Source: Alopecurus myosuroides (taxonomy: Eukaryota > Streptophyta > Magnoliopsida > Poales > Poaceae). Taken from it: a stretch of 64,000 nt of DNA. The notes beneath the pieces are model-generated. The model searched no databases. It was not told the DNA's origin and saw only the letters and a list, made by a program, of their open reading frames with translations. The translations under genes and the position numbers were made by a program. Where the stretch lies: contig CM054062.1 in assembly GCA_028641055.1 (NCBI GenBank), positions 179,200,726 to 179,264,725 of the forward strand, read 5' to 3'. Shown here in pieces: positions 1 to 11,110 of this stretch (the first letter of the stretch is position 1; every line of letters starts with the position of its first letter).

Positions 1-1420
1 GCCCTTTTGGATTAGGCGGAGTTCTACTCCTATGCCTTTCTTTGTCCTTAGGAGGTGTCCGGGATCTCTCACGCCTGTGAGGTATATCGTATCTTCCAGC
101 TTTCTCAGCTGGGTTTCTCGGAGGTGGCATTAATTTGCCGTCCTTCCGGTGTTTGTCTTCCCGATCATGGGGTTTATACCCATCTTTCGGGAGATGGGAT
201 CCGGTCCTAGACGCTGTATCCCGGTTGTCGGGGTTTTTCCTGTCTTTTCTCGGATCCTCTTTTTTATCTTTTGAGTTGTCTGAATCCCCGGGTTCTTCCG
301 GTCCAGGTGCTCCAGCAGCGCAAGTAGCTGTCTTGCATAGGGCGGAATTATCGTGCAGCCTCCCTGATCGCTCTTGAGCGCGCTGTTGTTGTTGCAATGC
401 TTTTCCTAGGAAAGCATACACCCCTTGGAGTTTTTCCCCGTTGGAATACATATCGTTGTTAAGAATCGCGAACGCTGCTTCCGCGTTTTCTGCTGCGGTC
501 TTGTATATTGGTTCGCCCTTGGCATCTTTGCCGTTTACCTGCTTTTGCCAAGACGGTTTATGGAACCTTTCTTTTGGCGGCAGTTCTTCCGGTCTTGCGA
601 TTCCGGGTAACCTAGTAGGTTTTAACGCGGATCTATTCTTTCTCTCGTACTCCTCTATTTCTTCCTTCATGACCTTGATGTCATTATGGGTTTGTTGGAG
701 ATGTTGCCGAGATCTGAGTAGATGTTGCTGTTGCCGTTGGAAAGCTTGTCTCCTGGCTTCCAGCATCTCAGGGGGTTCATCTGGTCCCACTGGTGTTTGC
801 AATAGCTCTTGCTCTTCCTGTTCCGTCATTGGCGGAGCAGTGATTTCCTTAGATTTCTTCTCCGCAGGCTTTGTTTCGCTAACATCTCCAACTTCCAGGT
901 TTTCATCAGCGAGATCAGCTGATTTTTTCTTCCGGATTTTGTATTGGAGTTTTTTAGCAGCACGGTGCTTTTTCTTGGAAGAGGGAGGTTTTTTGACAGG
1001 CTCATCTTTTGTCATCTCCTTGACACTGGGGAATATCGGAGAAGTTTCTCCGTCTTCTCTCTCTTCCTCTGGCGGAGGGGTTTTAGGGCTTTCCTGGCTG
1101 CCGGCGTCCGTGGTATCAGCCGGTTTCGCCATTAAGACTTCATGGAATCCCTCTTGAAAGGATTTAACCTTTCTTACGAAGGCGTCCTCATCTTCGTCTT
1201 CAGAGTCGAAGTTATCCGATCCGGTTTCCGACTCCAACCTCGCCTCAATGGCGGCAAGCACGGATTCTGCTTCCGAGTTCATCGTCTTGTTGACGGATGT
1301 CGGATCTTCCGCCTCTGTGACGGGTGTTTGATCTTCCGTCTCCATGACGGGTGCGTTGTTGTCTGCCTCTTGCACGGGATTTCCATCATCCGTGTTTTCG
1401 GCGATTTCAGATTGCACCAT
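1..1420 (-). CDS. gag N-terminal part of a Tat-like Gypsy element (runs off window)
   Basis: Reading the minus strand from the ATG at 1420 gives one uninterrupted frame of about 473 codons to the window edge, so the C-terminus is not visible. The N-terminal third is acidic (D/E-rich repeats near residues 1-80). A Lys-rich block (KKHRAAKK, KIRKKKS) follows, then a Gln-rich probable coiled coil (QRQQQHLLRSRQHLQQ), and near the edge a basic Arg/Ser/Pro tract with RRERSRTPP and RHRSRTPP. It starts about 320 bases downstream of a primer-binding site and LTR in the same orientation, where gag is expected. An in-frame TAA lies about 80 bases above the ATG, so this Met is the first available. No CCHC knuckle is visible yet. 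Gag is structural and would form the element's particle. Assignment to Tat is inference from the primer site; the frame itself is read directly. Confidence 0.7.
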   Translation of the reverse strand, partial: MVQSEIAENTDDGNPVQEADNNAPVMETEDQTPVTEAEDPTSVNKTMNSEAESVLAAIEARLESETGSDNFDSEDEDEDAFVRKVKSFQEGFHEVLMAKPADTTDAGSQESPKTPPPEEEREDGETSPIFPSVKEMTKDEPVKKPPSSKKKHRAAKKLQYKIRKKKSADLADENLEVGDVSETKPAEKKSKEITAPPMTEQEEQELLQTPVGPDEPPEMLEARRQAFQRQQQHLLRSRQHLQQTHNDIKVMKEEIEEYERKNRSALKPTRLPGIARPEELPPKERFHKPSWQKQVNGKDAKGEPIYKTAAENAEAAFAILNNDMYSNGEKLQGVYAFLGKALQQQQRAQERSGRLHDNSALCKTATCAAGAPGPEEPGDSDNSKDKKEDPRKDRKNPDNRDTASRTGSHLPKDGYKPHDREDKHRKDGKLMPPPRNPAEKAGRYDIPHRRERSRTPPKDKERHRSRTPPNPKG

Positions 1421-1739
1421 GCCGATAAAGTGTGTATCACTTTTTTGTCGGCGATCTGAGCAGAATCCGGCATCATAGTCATCTTCGACTGGTATAGGGC
1501 GGGTGGGATAAATTTGCTTCCACCGCAAAACCCCATTGCTTCTGCAGTTAGCCCGATAAAGATGTTAGCAGATCCTATCGGTAGCACGCAGGCACTTACC
1601 AGGTGGTTTTGCGCCGGTATGTAGGATCCGTTGTCGAGGAAGCGCCCGACGTCGTTGTCGAATTCCAAGCTTCCGACAGTGATTGATCTTCCGATTCCAC
1701 CAAGTATCCCAGATCGGAATCTTACGCCTGACGTCGTTT

Positions 1740-1758
1740 GCCCCACGGTGGGCGCCAA
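1740..1758 (-). promoter_or_regulatory. Primer-binding site of the Tat-like element
   Basis: The minus strand reads TTGGCGCCCACCGTGGGGC, one base from the LTR end. This type of primer site is common in grass Tat-lineage Gypsy elements. It fixes the element as minus-strand. Confidence 0.75.
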
Positions 1759-1759
1759 C

Positions 1760-2320
1760 TGTCGAGACATCGTAGTAGTTTTCATAGACGGGGGTGCCAT
1801 GAGACTACGGTAGAGACGTGGGGTAACGGGATAGCGTAGTAACACAAAACACAGGATTTTACCCAGGTTCGGTACGTCGCGACAGTACGACGTGCCTACT
1901 CCTGCACTTCTCACTAATCGGGTCTAAAGCCCGTAAACAGGGTTACAATGTGAGGGTTTGGATCTAAGCTACTCGACGAGGATGAGCTTCTCGGCGAGTT
2001 GGCGTAGAGCTTTTCTGTATCTCTCCTTTGTTGGTCGTTTTGTTTATCTCCCGTCCGGCTTTATATAATAGCCGGATTAGGGCTTACAGAATAGGAAACC
2101 TAGAAAACTACGGTAACTTGTAACTTGGAAAGCAAGGAATCCGTCTTCTCCTCCAAGCCAGATCACATGGGCTGTGATCCGGGTTCTTCTAGAATCCGGC
2201 TTCTGCGCGTCGGATTACTGGGCCGCCTAATGGACCTAAGCCCACTACCACTTAGGGCACCCTGGTAATCCGGCACTTGGCCTACCATCTTCTATACCCC
2301 TATTTGGTATATATCCGACA
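1760..2320 (-). mobile_element. 5' LTR of the Tat-like Gypsy element
   Basis: On the plus strand the segment runs from TGTCGAGAC to ATATCCGACA, so it has TGTCG/CGACA inverted ends and is about 561 bp. The primer-binding site abuts its low-coordinate end. The expected 5 bp target duplication on the outer side would be 2321-2325 (ccagt); its partner lies outside the window. Confidence 0.7.
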
Positions 2321-2325
2321 CCAGT

Positions 2326-3410
2326 TGAGTATCAATTTTTTTTTGTGTGGACACACTTCTAGCAGCAATCATGTTACAAATTAATTGGCCCATCTTTGCT
2401 AGACAGTTTCAGTCGTGTTCAAAATATATATGTCTTATGTTTACTGACTCGACCACTTGACATGGGTCGAGAAGCAAGCAATTGATCATAGTTCCTTGTT
2501 TAGTAGGAGTATTTAACTTCCGTAGAGATTAAGGATTTGCCAGTCCACTTCCTCCTGCTATCAACTTGGTTGCAAACATTTTCTAACCATGTGAAGTAAT
2601 TAGACAAACAATCACCATGTTACTATATTTGTTTACAGAATTAAATAAAGATATATGTTTCACGATTCAATTATTTGTAATTTCTGGCGTATATATGTTT
2701 GGTACAGGATAGCAAATGGAATGATTGTTCACCTTCTAGTTTAAACTGAAATTCCGGCGTATTCCTTATAGTAAGATGTAGGTTGAGCACGGAACCTGAT
2801 TATGATAAGTCGGGAAGCAAGCCAAGCACTTTGGATGTAGGTTGAGCAGGATATCTTTGTTCTTATTTCTTACAAGATTTCTGTTGATAGCTGGAATTGT
2901 ATTCTAAATTTAAAAGCTTGGCATAAGTGAATATAATCAGGTGTAAGAGTAGTGTACTAGGCAGAAACACCAAATGGAGGACAAGCTGGAGGAAGCTCTT
3001 TATTTGAAGTGTTCTTTAAAATAATATAGATGTAGTCAATGATGTACAGTACAAGGGCGAAAAATATCAATGCAGAATACTTTGTGGTCTAGGCTACATA
3101 AAAAAGATAAAAGTGTGGATCTAAGTATAGTAAATAGCGGATATTCTCAAAACTCTAAATATTATCGCATTTATAAATTTACATGGAGAAAAGTAAATAC
3201 CTGGCTTTGCAACACTTAGTAAGCAGAATCTTTGAGTTTCTTGATAATTTTTACACTACATATTTACTTTATAAAATTTATTTAGCAAAATACAGTTGTA
3301 TATGATGCAATTTATAGCGAGTGGCTAATACTCCTTAACACCGAATCGATAATTGTCATGAGAAAATACCACCAACCTTGAAGAGGACCCTACGACCGAC
3401 CCAAATGCCT
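2326..3410. other. Unassigned AT-rich spacer
   Basis: No open frame, repeat pair or terminal motif was recognised here. The sequence GATGTAGGTTGAGCA occurs twice (near 2776 and 2836) as a short direct repeat. It probably holds old transposon remains. Confidence 0.4.
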
Positions 3411-3850
3411 TGTGTGAAAACTTGATCCTAAAGGCATATACGCCGTTAAATCCTTGTATGCAGTGTGAACTTTAGGGGGATCAAGCGAGTTGACACTGCT
3501 TCTGTATGGGATGTTAATGTTCCTCCTAAGATTCACTTTTTTCTTTGGCTTGTTGCCCATAATAAGCTTCTCACAGGAGACAATCTTGCTAAAAGGAAAC
3601 ATTTGGATAATTTGTCTTGTCTCTTTTACAATGAAACTGAATTGTTTAAGCACTTTCTCTTTGAATGTGTGGTTTCCAAGGGGATTTGGTCAGATATGCA
3701 AAGGCTGACTGGCATGATCTATCTCTTTCCTGTTTTGAAAACATTACTAATATGTGGTCTACTGATGAAAAGTATAGAATGGAGAATGATGTCCATGCTA
3801 CTAGTTTGCGGAAATTCAATTCAGAACATGGGAGCATATTCTCTTGCCAT
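3411..3850 (+). pseudogene. LINE reverse-transcriptase zf-RVT fragment
   Basis: The conceptual peptide matches the C-terminal zinc-binding region that follows the reverse transcriptase of plant non-LTR retrotransposons. A YAVKSLY segment comes first. After a small frameshift near 3465 follow SVWDVNVPPKIHFFLWLVAH and LLTGDNLAKR, then the cysteine/histidine region (C..YNETELFKHFLFEC) and a Trp near IWSDM. A second frame change near 3690 leads into ADWHDLSLSCFENITNMW, which resembles the usual stretch after the zinc-binding motif. No endonuclease, RT core or poly(A) tail is present, so this is a broken fragment. Confidence 0.7.
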
Positions 3851-4050
3851 GTGAAAAAGACATTTTGAAATACCTTTTGGGATGTACATCTCGACATTCG
3901 ATGTAACCACATTTGGTTTTGCGAAAAACCGACATTTTCCATGGTTTGTGTAAAAAAGACAAAAGAAAAATGTCTCGTGAAAACATTTTTTAGCAGCGAA
4001 TTTTTGCCTTTTTTTATACATGGTACAAAAAAATAGCTAAAATGTGCTCT
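3851..4050. other. Unassigned spacer, possibly a small inserted element
   Basis: AT-rich sequence between the LINE fragment and the Athila-like 3' region. It contains phrases such as gtgaaaacattttttagcagcgaa and repeated ttttcg/cgaaaa motifs. I could not define termini or a target duplication. Confidence 0.3.
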
Positions 4051-5413
4051 AGAAAAGCGCTTGTGGGAGGCAATCCACATTGTTTTCCTTCGGTTACTTT
4101 TTGTTTTATTCTGTTTTCTTTTGTTCTTTTTGTGTCTTGGAAGTTTTTAACTTTGTAACAACCGCTTCATATCCTTTTTATTTCGTTTTTGTGCAAAGAG
4201 TAACCTCTAATAGAGAGGTAGTGCGATTTAGGGAAGTTGCTGTTCTGAAACAGATTTCTGGGCTGACACCAAAAAGATTATTTCTCTCACCTAGAACGCC
4301 AGATTGCTTTGAAAAAATCGACACATGCCCCAGGTTGTTATCTAAATTTCGTTAGTTTCCCAATTTTTGATTTGCGCAACAGAAGATTTTCGAAAAAATC
4401 ATCTTTACAGACTGTTCGGTTTTGATAGATTTCTGCCAATATTTACATTTGCCTATTAATTTTTTTTCTTTTGTGTTCTTTCAGAGGGAAGATCCTTAAA
4501 AGAAGTTGTGACAGTAGCTAATATTTTAAATTGAGTGTTAGTTGAAACTGAACCGAGTGGATTTATTATTTTGATTACAATAATGTTGCTAATGAAGATT
4601 GTGAGAAGTTTAAGGTGGAGCAAGTTTTCAAGTGTAGCGAGAGAAGAATGATATGATGAGATGAAGGGTGGACAAAAGCTCAAGCTTGGGTACTCCCATG
4701 TTAACCCAAGATATATCCAAGAAGTACAAGCATAAAAGCTTGGGTATTCCCAAGACATCCTCTTCTTCATCAACAAAAATATCAGGTTTATTTCAAAACA
4801 CTATATTTTTATTGCTTCACATGATATGTGTTATTCTTGGAGTGTCGTTTTATTTTTATTTCAGTTTTGTTTTGTTTTCTTGGTGTAGTTTATGTTCGTA
4901 TCCTAGCACTTCTTATTTTGGAGAGAGACACACTCCATTTTCATTGCTTAGAAGACTCTATTTTTCACTCTTTTTGTTCTGTGAGTGTTCAGTTTTTGCT
5001 AGTACTGCGTTTAGCTCTTGTTTTTCACCCAAATTTTGTTCAGAGATTGTAGGTTTTCTTAAGTTGTATATGATTATCTCTCTGGTCTTTGATAATTATT
5101 TGCTTTGATATTTGTTTCGAATAAGTTGATTGGTGTTGGACAAGAGTAAAATATTTCATACTTATAGTGGTGCAATAGGAAGCTTGTTTTGACCGTAGCT
5201 TAGACCTTGGCATGCCATGTTAGATATTATTTTAATTGTGTGCTTAGTGTTATATGATGTGTCATGACTAGTCTCAAATATCTCAGAGTGCTTAATGTTC
5301 TATTGAAATTAAATCATGTGTTGTTTACTCCTATTGAAGCATGATATTGTGGTATTTCCCCTTTGAATGATTTATCTGGATTGACTTGGCGCATGCTCAC
5401 ACCATGTTATGAC

Positions 5414-5957
5414 CAAGGAAAAAAATAGCATGCTATGAGAAATAGCGGCAGCCTCCTCAAGATGCTATGGATGCTATAGTGTGCTATATCAAAATAACAT
5501 TTTGAAAAAACTATCGAATATATACATATAAAATTATAGGATTCGAACAAGAAAAATGATATAATCCAAAAATGTGAGACCAATATTTGCATAAGCACAT
5601 ACAAAGTTGTTTTCTAGTTGGCTAGAGCATAACAACCAAATCCAACGGGGCAATAACACATAAAAAATTACTTATTCAGAATTATAAACATTGTGATGTG
5701 ATCTTCACGATTGTTGTTCATCGTCACGAAAAATAGAAAGTAAAATTTTCTTCTTCTTAAGGTAGAAAACTCGGGCCTTTGGGACGATAGGCAGGGAAAA
5801 AAATAGCGTGCTATAATGTTATGATGTTTTAGCGAGATATAGCGTGCTATTTCGTGAATAGCGCAATAGCCAACAAAAGTGTCAAAATTTAGCATGGAGT
5901 CTCTACATATGCTATATCGTGCTATGAGCGCCGGAATAACACCCTATTTTTTCCATG
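5414..5957. mobile_element. Non-autonomous hAT-type element (544 bp)
   Basis: The left end reads CAAGGAAAAAAATAGC and the right end, reverse-complemented, CATGGAAAAAATAGGG: imperfect terminal inverted repeats of about 15 bp. It is flanked by a perfect 8 bp duplication GTTATGAC (5406-5413 and 5958-5965). The homologous region of element E (near 16917) shows the uninterrupted site. The interior has repeated TAGCGTGCTAT / GCTATAGTG words characteristic of a grass hAT MITE type. The 8 bp duplication favours hAT over Mutator. There is no transposase frame. Confidence 0.8.
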
Positions 5958-6389
5958 GTTATGACTATAAACAAAGTCACCTCTAGCGATGATCATTTAG
6001 TTTTTGACTTGTAATATCACTTCATGCTTTGATTAATGATGTTTTGTCGCTGTGCATTATTATGGTCGTTATTGCTCTCTTAGTTGGCCGCTCCCAGTCT
6101 TTGGCTAGCTCTCACCTACACTGAGTATGAGCTCTACTCATGCATCCAACTCCCTAAAACCAAAGTTTGCCAAATGTGTCCACCATATCTATCTATATGT
6201 GGTATTTCATCGCTACTCCAAGTAAATTTCTCGTGTGCTACCTTTAAACCTTAAAAATTATTAACCTATTTTGTGTTCCTATTTTAGCTCATGAAGAAGT
6301 AGTCTAAAGTTTATCATGGTTTATTTCAAGAAAAATTCTTCTCCCTTATTTCACCCGATGAGTATGGAATATGTGTTAATCTATATTTG

Positions 6390-7473
6390 CATGAGTAGTT
6401 CATCTCGGGACTACGGGTCCATATCAGTAGCTAGATGGTTGTTCTCTCCTCCATGCCTCCATGTTTAGAGTCTCGTGAGCTGCCTCACATGATCGAGACC
6501 AACATTATGTAATTGTGCATGTTGTGTTAGCTGGGATCCGGTGAACCATATTATGATTATTTTGTCCATGTCAATCTGAGATGCTTCACTTATATTCGTA
6601 GAGAGTTTTAATCTTGTCTTGCAATTCTCTCTGGTGTTTATGATTAGCTTGGCCATATAGTTGTTTTCACCTCAGAGATAGGGTTTATATGCTAAATGGT
6701 AGGTTCATGCCTCCCTTACATCTATGCTCGAGTGACAGAAACGTGATGGATAGGGGATGTGTTGTTGATACTACGGAAAACATCGGCGCTCTTGTCTACA
6801 GACGAGAACCAATTCTTACATTACGTACTTGTTCTGAATGCATTTGTCTATTGCACACAAAGCAATCACTTCGTTGCTGCAACTTAATACTAGAGAGATT
6901 TGTTGGATAGCTTTCTTGAGGTGGACTTTTAGATATGGATGCATGCTGGATAGCGGTCCATATGCCTTGACGTAATGCCTAAAATGTTAGAACCCATTAC
7001 TATATCTCGTCATAATAGTATTTTTATACGTTCATGATTTATCAATTGCCCAGCTGTAATTTGTTCACCCAACATGTTTGTTTTCTTTGGAGAGACACCA
7101 CTAGTGAATCTATAGCCCCCGGTCCTATTTTTCTCATATTTGCAACCTTCTTTAAAACACTTCCATAATTGTTTCCTTTTTTTGTTTTTACTTTTATTAC
7201 GTTTCAAGACTCTATATATACGTTTAATTCTCTAGTTTTCAGCAAGACCGTAAGATTGACAACCTTCCGAAAAGGTGGGACAAGAATGAGTTTGTGTTTG
7301 TGTGCAGGTTCCACGCTTGTCGGTGCCCCAGACAACAAGCAACCCGCTTCAAGACTACGAAGTCCTACTGGTTCGATAAACTTTGGTTCCTTAATTGGGG
7401 AAAATTTTCCGCTAGACTATATAATACCTTCCACTTAGGGTCTCCCAACGACCGAGTGATCATGTCAGCATCA
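6390..7473 (+). mobile_element. Truncated LTR of element G
   Basis: Begins at ttgcatgagtagttcatc and ends ...gtcagcatca. It is homologous to element E's LTR from about 12656 to its end (gctagatggttgttctctcct, ctgggatccg(g/a)tgaa, gggtctcccaa(c/t)ga). About the first 540 bp of the LTR are missing. The family end ATCA is preserved. Confidence 0.65.
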
Positions 7474-8602
7474 TTGTCCGGCAAAGGGGGAATCCGCACC
7501 CACCCACATGGGCCCTAAGAGGCCAATGTGAGTTGCGGCTCCCTCCTCTCTCCATTTATCATTTTCCCCTAATGGGCCTCTTTTGCCACTAAGACTCATT
7601 CATGGAAAATGGCTTTATTAATTAAATACAAATATATTTAATTATTAATTACACTAATTAATAATAAATACATATTATTTAACTTATTTCGACATCAAAA
7701 CATCTTTTGTTGCCTTTCGATCTCCATCGGATAAATCACAGAATTGTTCCAGCTCTGTTCTCTCTTATTTCTCTTCGGTAAAAAACCATTCTATCATCGG
7801 TCACCCTTAAGTGTGACACCCTAACGGTTTGAGATCACTCCAGACATGATCGAGATCCCTCTTTGATCAATGAACAACTACGGGATCTGGATACCCATGA
7901 TGGCCCTTGTGTGATCCACGATTATCTTTGTCGCTTGAACCTTAAACGTATGTCTCCACTCCTTTTGACATACGATACTTACCTTGTCTGGGACTCGTTC
8001 TCCGGTATCTCCATACCTAGTACGATCCTGTTAGTGACAAACATATCTACTCATTAGCGTGATGTTGCATCCCCTTGACCTAATCACATGCTTGCAAGCT
8101 TTACTTGATGCAACACCGCCGAGTGGGCCCATGGTACCTATTCATTACCTGGATTGACAAATCCCACTCTCGATGCATATGCCTCAACATATCCCTCCGG
8201 TTATCCGACGTACACCTTTATGATCACCTATTTAAGTTAGTGATGGTGTATGTAGTCAAAACAATCTCGGAGAAAGCGATTAAATATCATCTCATGGTTA
8301 GAGGTTTGGGTACTGCATTTTCTGGATATTTATAAGTTGGGTGTGTGTCCATCACATCATTCATCTAATAACATGACTTCATTGTTAATGACATATTTGT
8401 CCATGATCAGGAAACCTTGATCATATGTTGCCCAATGGACTAGTTAAATAGAGGTATACTAGGGACATGTTTAGTTTTATAACACATGTGTATTAATGTT
8501 TCCGATTAATAGAGTTATAGCATGAATAAAAAATATTATGAACAAATTAAGATATGATAAATAACATATTTATTAATTTCCTCTAGGGCATATCTCATTC
8601 AA
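7474..8602 (-). mobile_element. Probable solo or fragmentary Copia-type LTR
   Basis: The right end (TTTCCTCTAGGGCATATCTC) is the reverse complement of the ATATGCCCTAGAGG motif near the start of many Triticeae Copia LTRs of the BARE/WIS/Angela kind, so the LTR would be on the minus strand. No internal domain or open frame adjoins it. The left boundary and target duplication could not be fixed. Confidence 0.4.
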
Positions 8603-9494
8603 CTTGAGCTATGTTCCCGTGCTAGGCCGACAAAGTCGAGCAGTGCGTCGACACACAATGGTGGGTTAGATCTGGAGAAGTGCCAATGGATCCTACAATG
8701 GGGATCAAAACACTTAGGCAGTGATCAAAACATACAAAGTTATGGTAATAATGCTAATACCTTACCAGATAGCGACTTGTCTATGGATTTGAGTCGAGAA
8801 ACCAAATCCTCTTCTCGTTCCACAGTCCTTTGCGAGGCCTCTTTTTCTCGTTGACTGATTGAGCCACAGCTTTGTCGAGAGCAGATTGGGACTCCTCCTT
8901 CAGATTTTCTAGTTGTGCCTCCAAATCTTGAACTCTAGACAAGGCGGCTTCCTTGTCGGAGGTAGCTCGAGAGGCAATTTTTATAAAAAATTAGAGTGCA
9001 AGAAGATCAACTCGATAGAAGGAACAAATTTAAAAAAGGCACGAGACAAAGGAAAGAATCTCACCTTTGATGGCGCTAAGCTTTGAGCACAACTCGTTTC
9101 GCTAAGGTTCAGAGGCGAGGAACTGGAGTCCAATTCCAGTGAGTCCTTGGAGGATAGGCTAAACAAATATCAATTAGAAAACAAGTTAGCAAATTCATAT
9201 TTGAGCCCAATGCCCGACTACACACAGCCGGGCATAGCCTCGGGAGCTACTCCCATCGGGAGCGCTGGTCACACACCCGATAAAATGAAAACAACAACAA
9301 CTCGAAGGAAATTACATGGTCCGCAAGGTCGAAGATGAGTGCTGATGAGTTATTTACAGGAAACACTTCGTCATTCTGAGCTACAACCGGCGCGGCTGAG
9401 GAAAGCTGCCCCATGTCCATCTTGTCGACTGGCGAAGGCTCAGACGCTTTGCCGGCGTTAGAGATACAATTCTTTCGGAGGAGAGTTGTCTCCT
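8603..9494 (-). pseudogene. Fragment of a multi-exon, transposon-associated coiled-coil gene
   Basis: On the minus strand two coding-like pieces end in good splice donors: one up to 9064 (..SLAPSK then GTGAGATTC) and one at 8965-8766 (..SRLKSIDKSLS then GTAAGGTATT). The second encodes a heptad-rich stretch (LSRVQDLEAQLENLKEESQS) and has a frameshift after VNEK. An upstream piece (KMDMGQLSSAAPVVAQNDEV) lies near 9420-9350. This pattern resembles the coiled-coil genes with introns annotated in plants as 'putative gypsy type transposon'. That identity is inference. Element F's insertion at 9495 cuts off its 5' side. Confidence 0.4.
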
Positions 9495-10995
9495 TGATAC
9501 GTCCATTTTGCAACACTATTTATATTGTAATTTTATATTACACATTGATATATTTCATATTATGATGCATTACTTATGTTATTTCATCTTATTTTGCATG
9601 CTTAATAATTATTGGAGAATAAACACCGGGACCAGAAATCTAGTAGAAAAAACACGTCAAGATAACCTATTTTAGAAGACCAGAAGAAGAAGGGGGGCAT
9701 CGGAAGAGTCTTAGAAGTCCAGAAGAGGGAGCCAGCCAAGAGGAGACCTGGAGGGGGGCCACCAGGGCCCATACCACTAGGGGGCGCCCACTTGGTCGCG
9801 CCTGGGGTGGTGTGGCCACCCTGGCCGACCTATGGCCGCCTCCTTTCGCGTACTTGACCCCCATGGAACCCTAAGCCACACATTACCATCGAGGAAATAT
9901 TCCGTCGCCTCCTCGGGGCGAAAAACAATAGAGAGAGAAATGCTCTCCGGTAGGGAGAATCCTGCCGAGGAAATTCCTCCCCGGAGAGGGGAAATTATCA
10001 CCACCGTCACCGTCATCGCTCTGGGCATCATCAAGATCGTCATCTTCATCAAAATCATCACCAGCACCATCACCCTCACCATCCAGCTCCATCCCTCTAT
10101 AACGGTTAGGGTTCTATATCGTTGTTCTTCACTAGATCTCTCTCCGGTGTGGATTACTTGTTAGTAATTGATGCTTGTGAGATTTATCTGTGTTTGCACT
10201 TTATAACCCGATTTTTATTCATCATTATATCACCTCTGATTATGATCCATATGATGTCTCATGAGTAGTTCGTTTAGTTCTTGAGGACATGGGAGAAGTC
10301 AAGATGTTAGTAGTGGAGTTATGTTGAAGTAATATCTAGTGGTTTGATATTTAAGTGGTGGTGTTATTCTTCTAGTGATGTCATGTGAGCGTCGACTACA
10401 TGACACTTCACCTTTATGGGCCTGGGAGGATGCATTGTGTATTTGGCTACTAATTGTGGGGTTGCCAGAGTGACAGAAACCTAAATCCTTGTTAGGAAAC
10501 TGATGCACGTGGGAGTTTAGGATCCCAAAGTTTAAGGGTGTGGTTAGATTTATTTTAATTACTTGTTTGTATTTGATGATGCTTGCAAGGGGTTTAATCA
10601 CAAGTATGTATTAGTACTAGTTGGGAGGTGCATTAGCATAGGTTCACCCACACAATACCTATCAAAACAATAAATATTAATCAACTGTATGAAACGAAAG
10701 CGCTTGACGAAGTTCCCATGCGTCCTTGAGAACGTTTGGTAATCATACGTAGAACAACCGGCTTGTACTTTTCTCTCAAAAGGATTGGGCCACTTGCTGA
10801 AATTATATTTACTGTCTTTTATTTACTCGCACTTTATTTATCTGCTATATCAAAAACCACCAAAAACCAGTTTGCTAGTGTTTACAGTGAATCATCTATC
10901 GTACCTGCTTGTCAACACCTTCTGCTCCTTGTTGGGTTCGACACTCTTATTTATAGAAAGTACTACGAAACTCCCCCTATACTTTTGGGTCATCA
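9495..10995 (+). mobile_element. 5' LTR of Athila-like element F
   Basis: Runs from TGATACGTCC to ...GGGTCATCA (1501 bp, TGAT/ATCA inverted ends). The primer-binding site follows 11 bases later. It contains a GC-rich leader and a GTCATC-type low-complexity tract near 10005-10085. The preceding 5 bases (ctcct) would be the target duplication; the partner is not in the window. Confidence 0.75.
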
Positions 10996-11006
10996 AGACT
11001 ATTTTC

Positions 11007-11025
11007 TGGCGCCGTTGCCGGGGAG
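11007..11025 (+). promoter_or_regulatory. Primer-binding site of element F
   Basis: TGGCGCCGTTGCCGGGGAG, the site typical of Athila-lineage elements. Confidence 0.8.
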
Positions 11026-11110
11026 TGAAACGCTATTGGTAAGTGGAATTAGTAAGAGAAACTTTTACTGTGAGTGCTATTTTTATTTCTGTCTACTGCT
11101 TTATTTTATT

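Larger units (their letters stand above)
4050..7473 (+). mobile_element. 3' part of an Athila-like Gypsy element (element G)
   Basis: 4050-6380 parallels, in order, the 3' non-coding region of element E (15690-17400): the aagcttggg(t/g)a(c/t)(t/g)ccc phrase at 4683, the GTTGACTTGGCGCATGCT-like phrase near 5380, the GAGTATGAGCTCTACTC phrase near 6123 and the following caccatatctatctatatg stretch. 6390 onward matches the second part of element E's LTR. No pol is present. The hAT element at 5414-5957 interrupts it. Confidence 0.65.

Noticed and set aside
441..1157. 238-codon plus-strand frame
   Set aside because: It is the antisense of the minus-strand gag frame, which is longer and has gag-like composition.
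1279..1914. 211-codon minus-strand frame running from the LTR through the primer-binding site
   Set aside because: Its Met lies in the LTR and it crosses the primer site; the downstream gag frame is a better candidate. A frameshifted upstream part of gag remains possible.
10000..10085. GTCATC-rich coding-like stretch in F's LTR
   Set aside because: Simple-sequence tract; the frames on both strands are short and biased, and it lies in an LTR leader.
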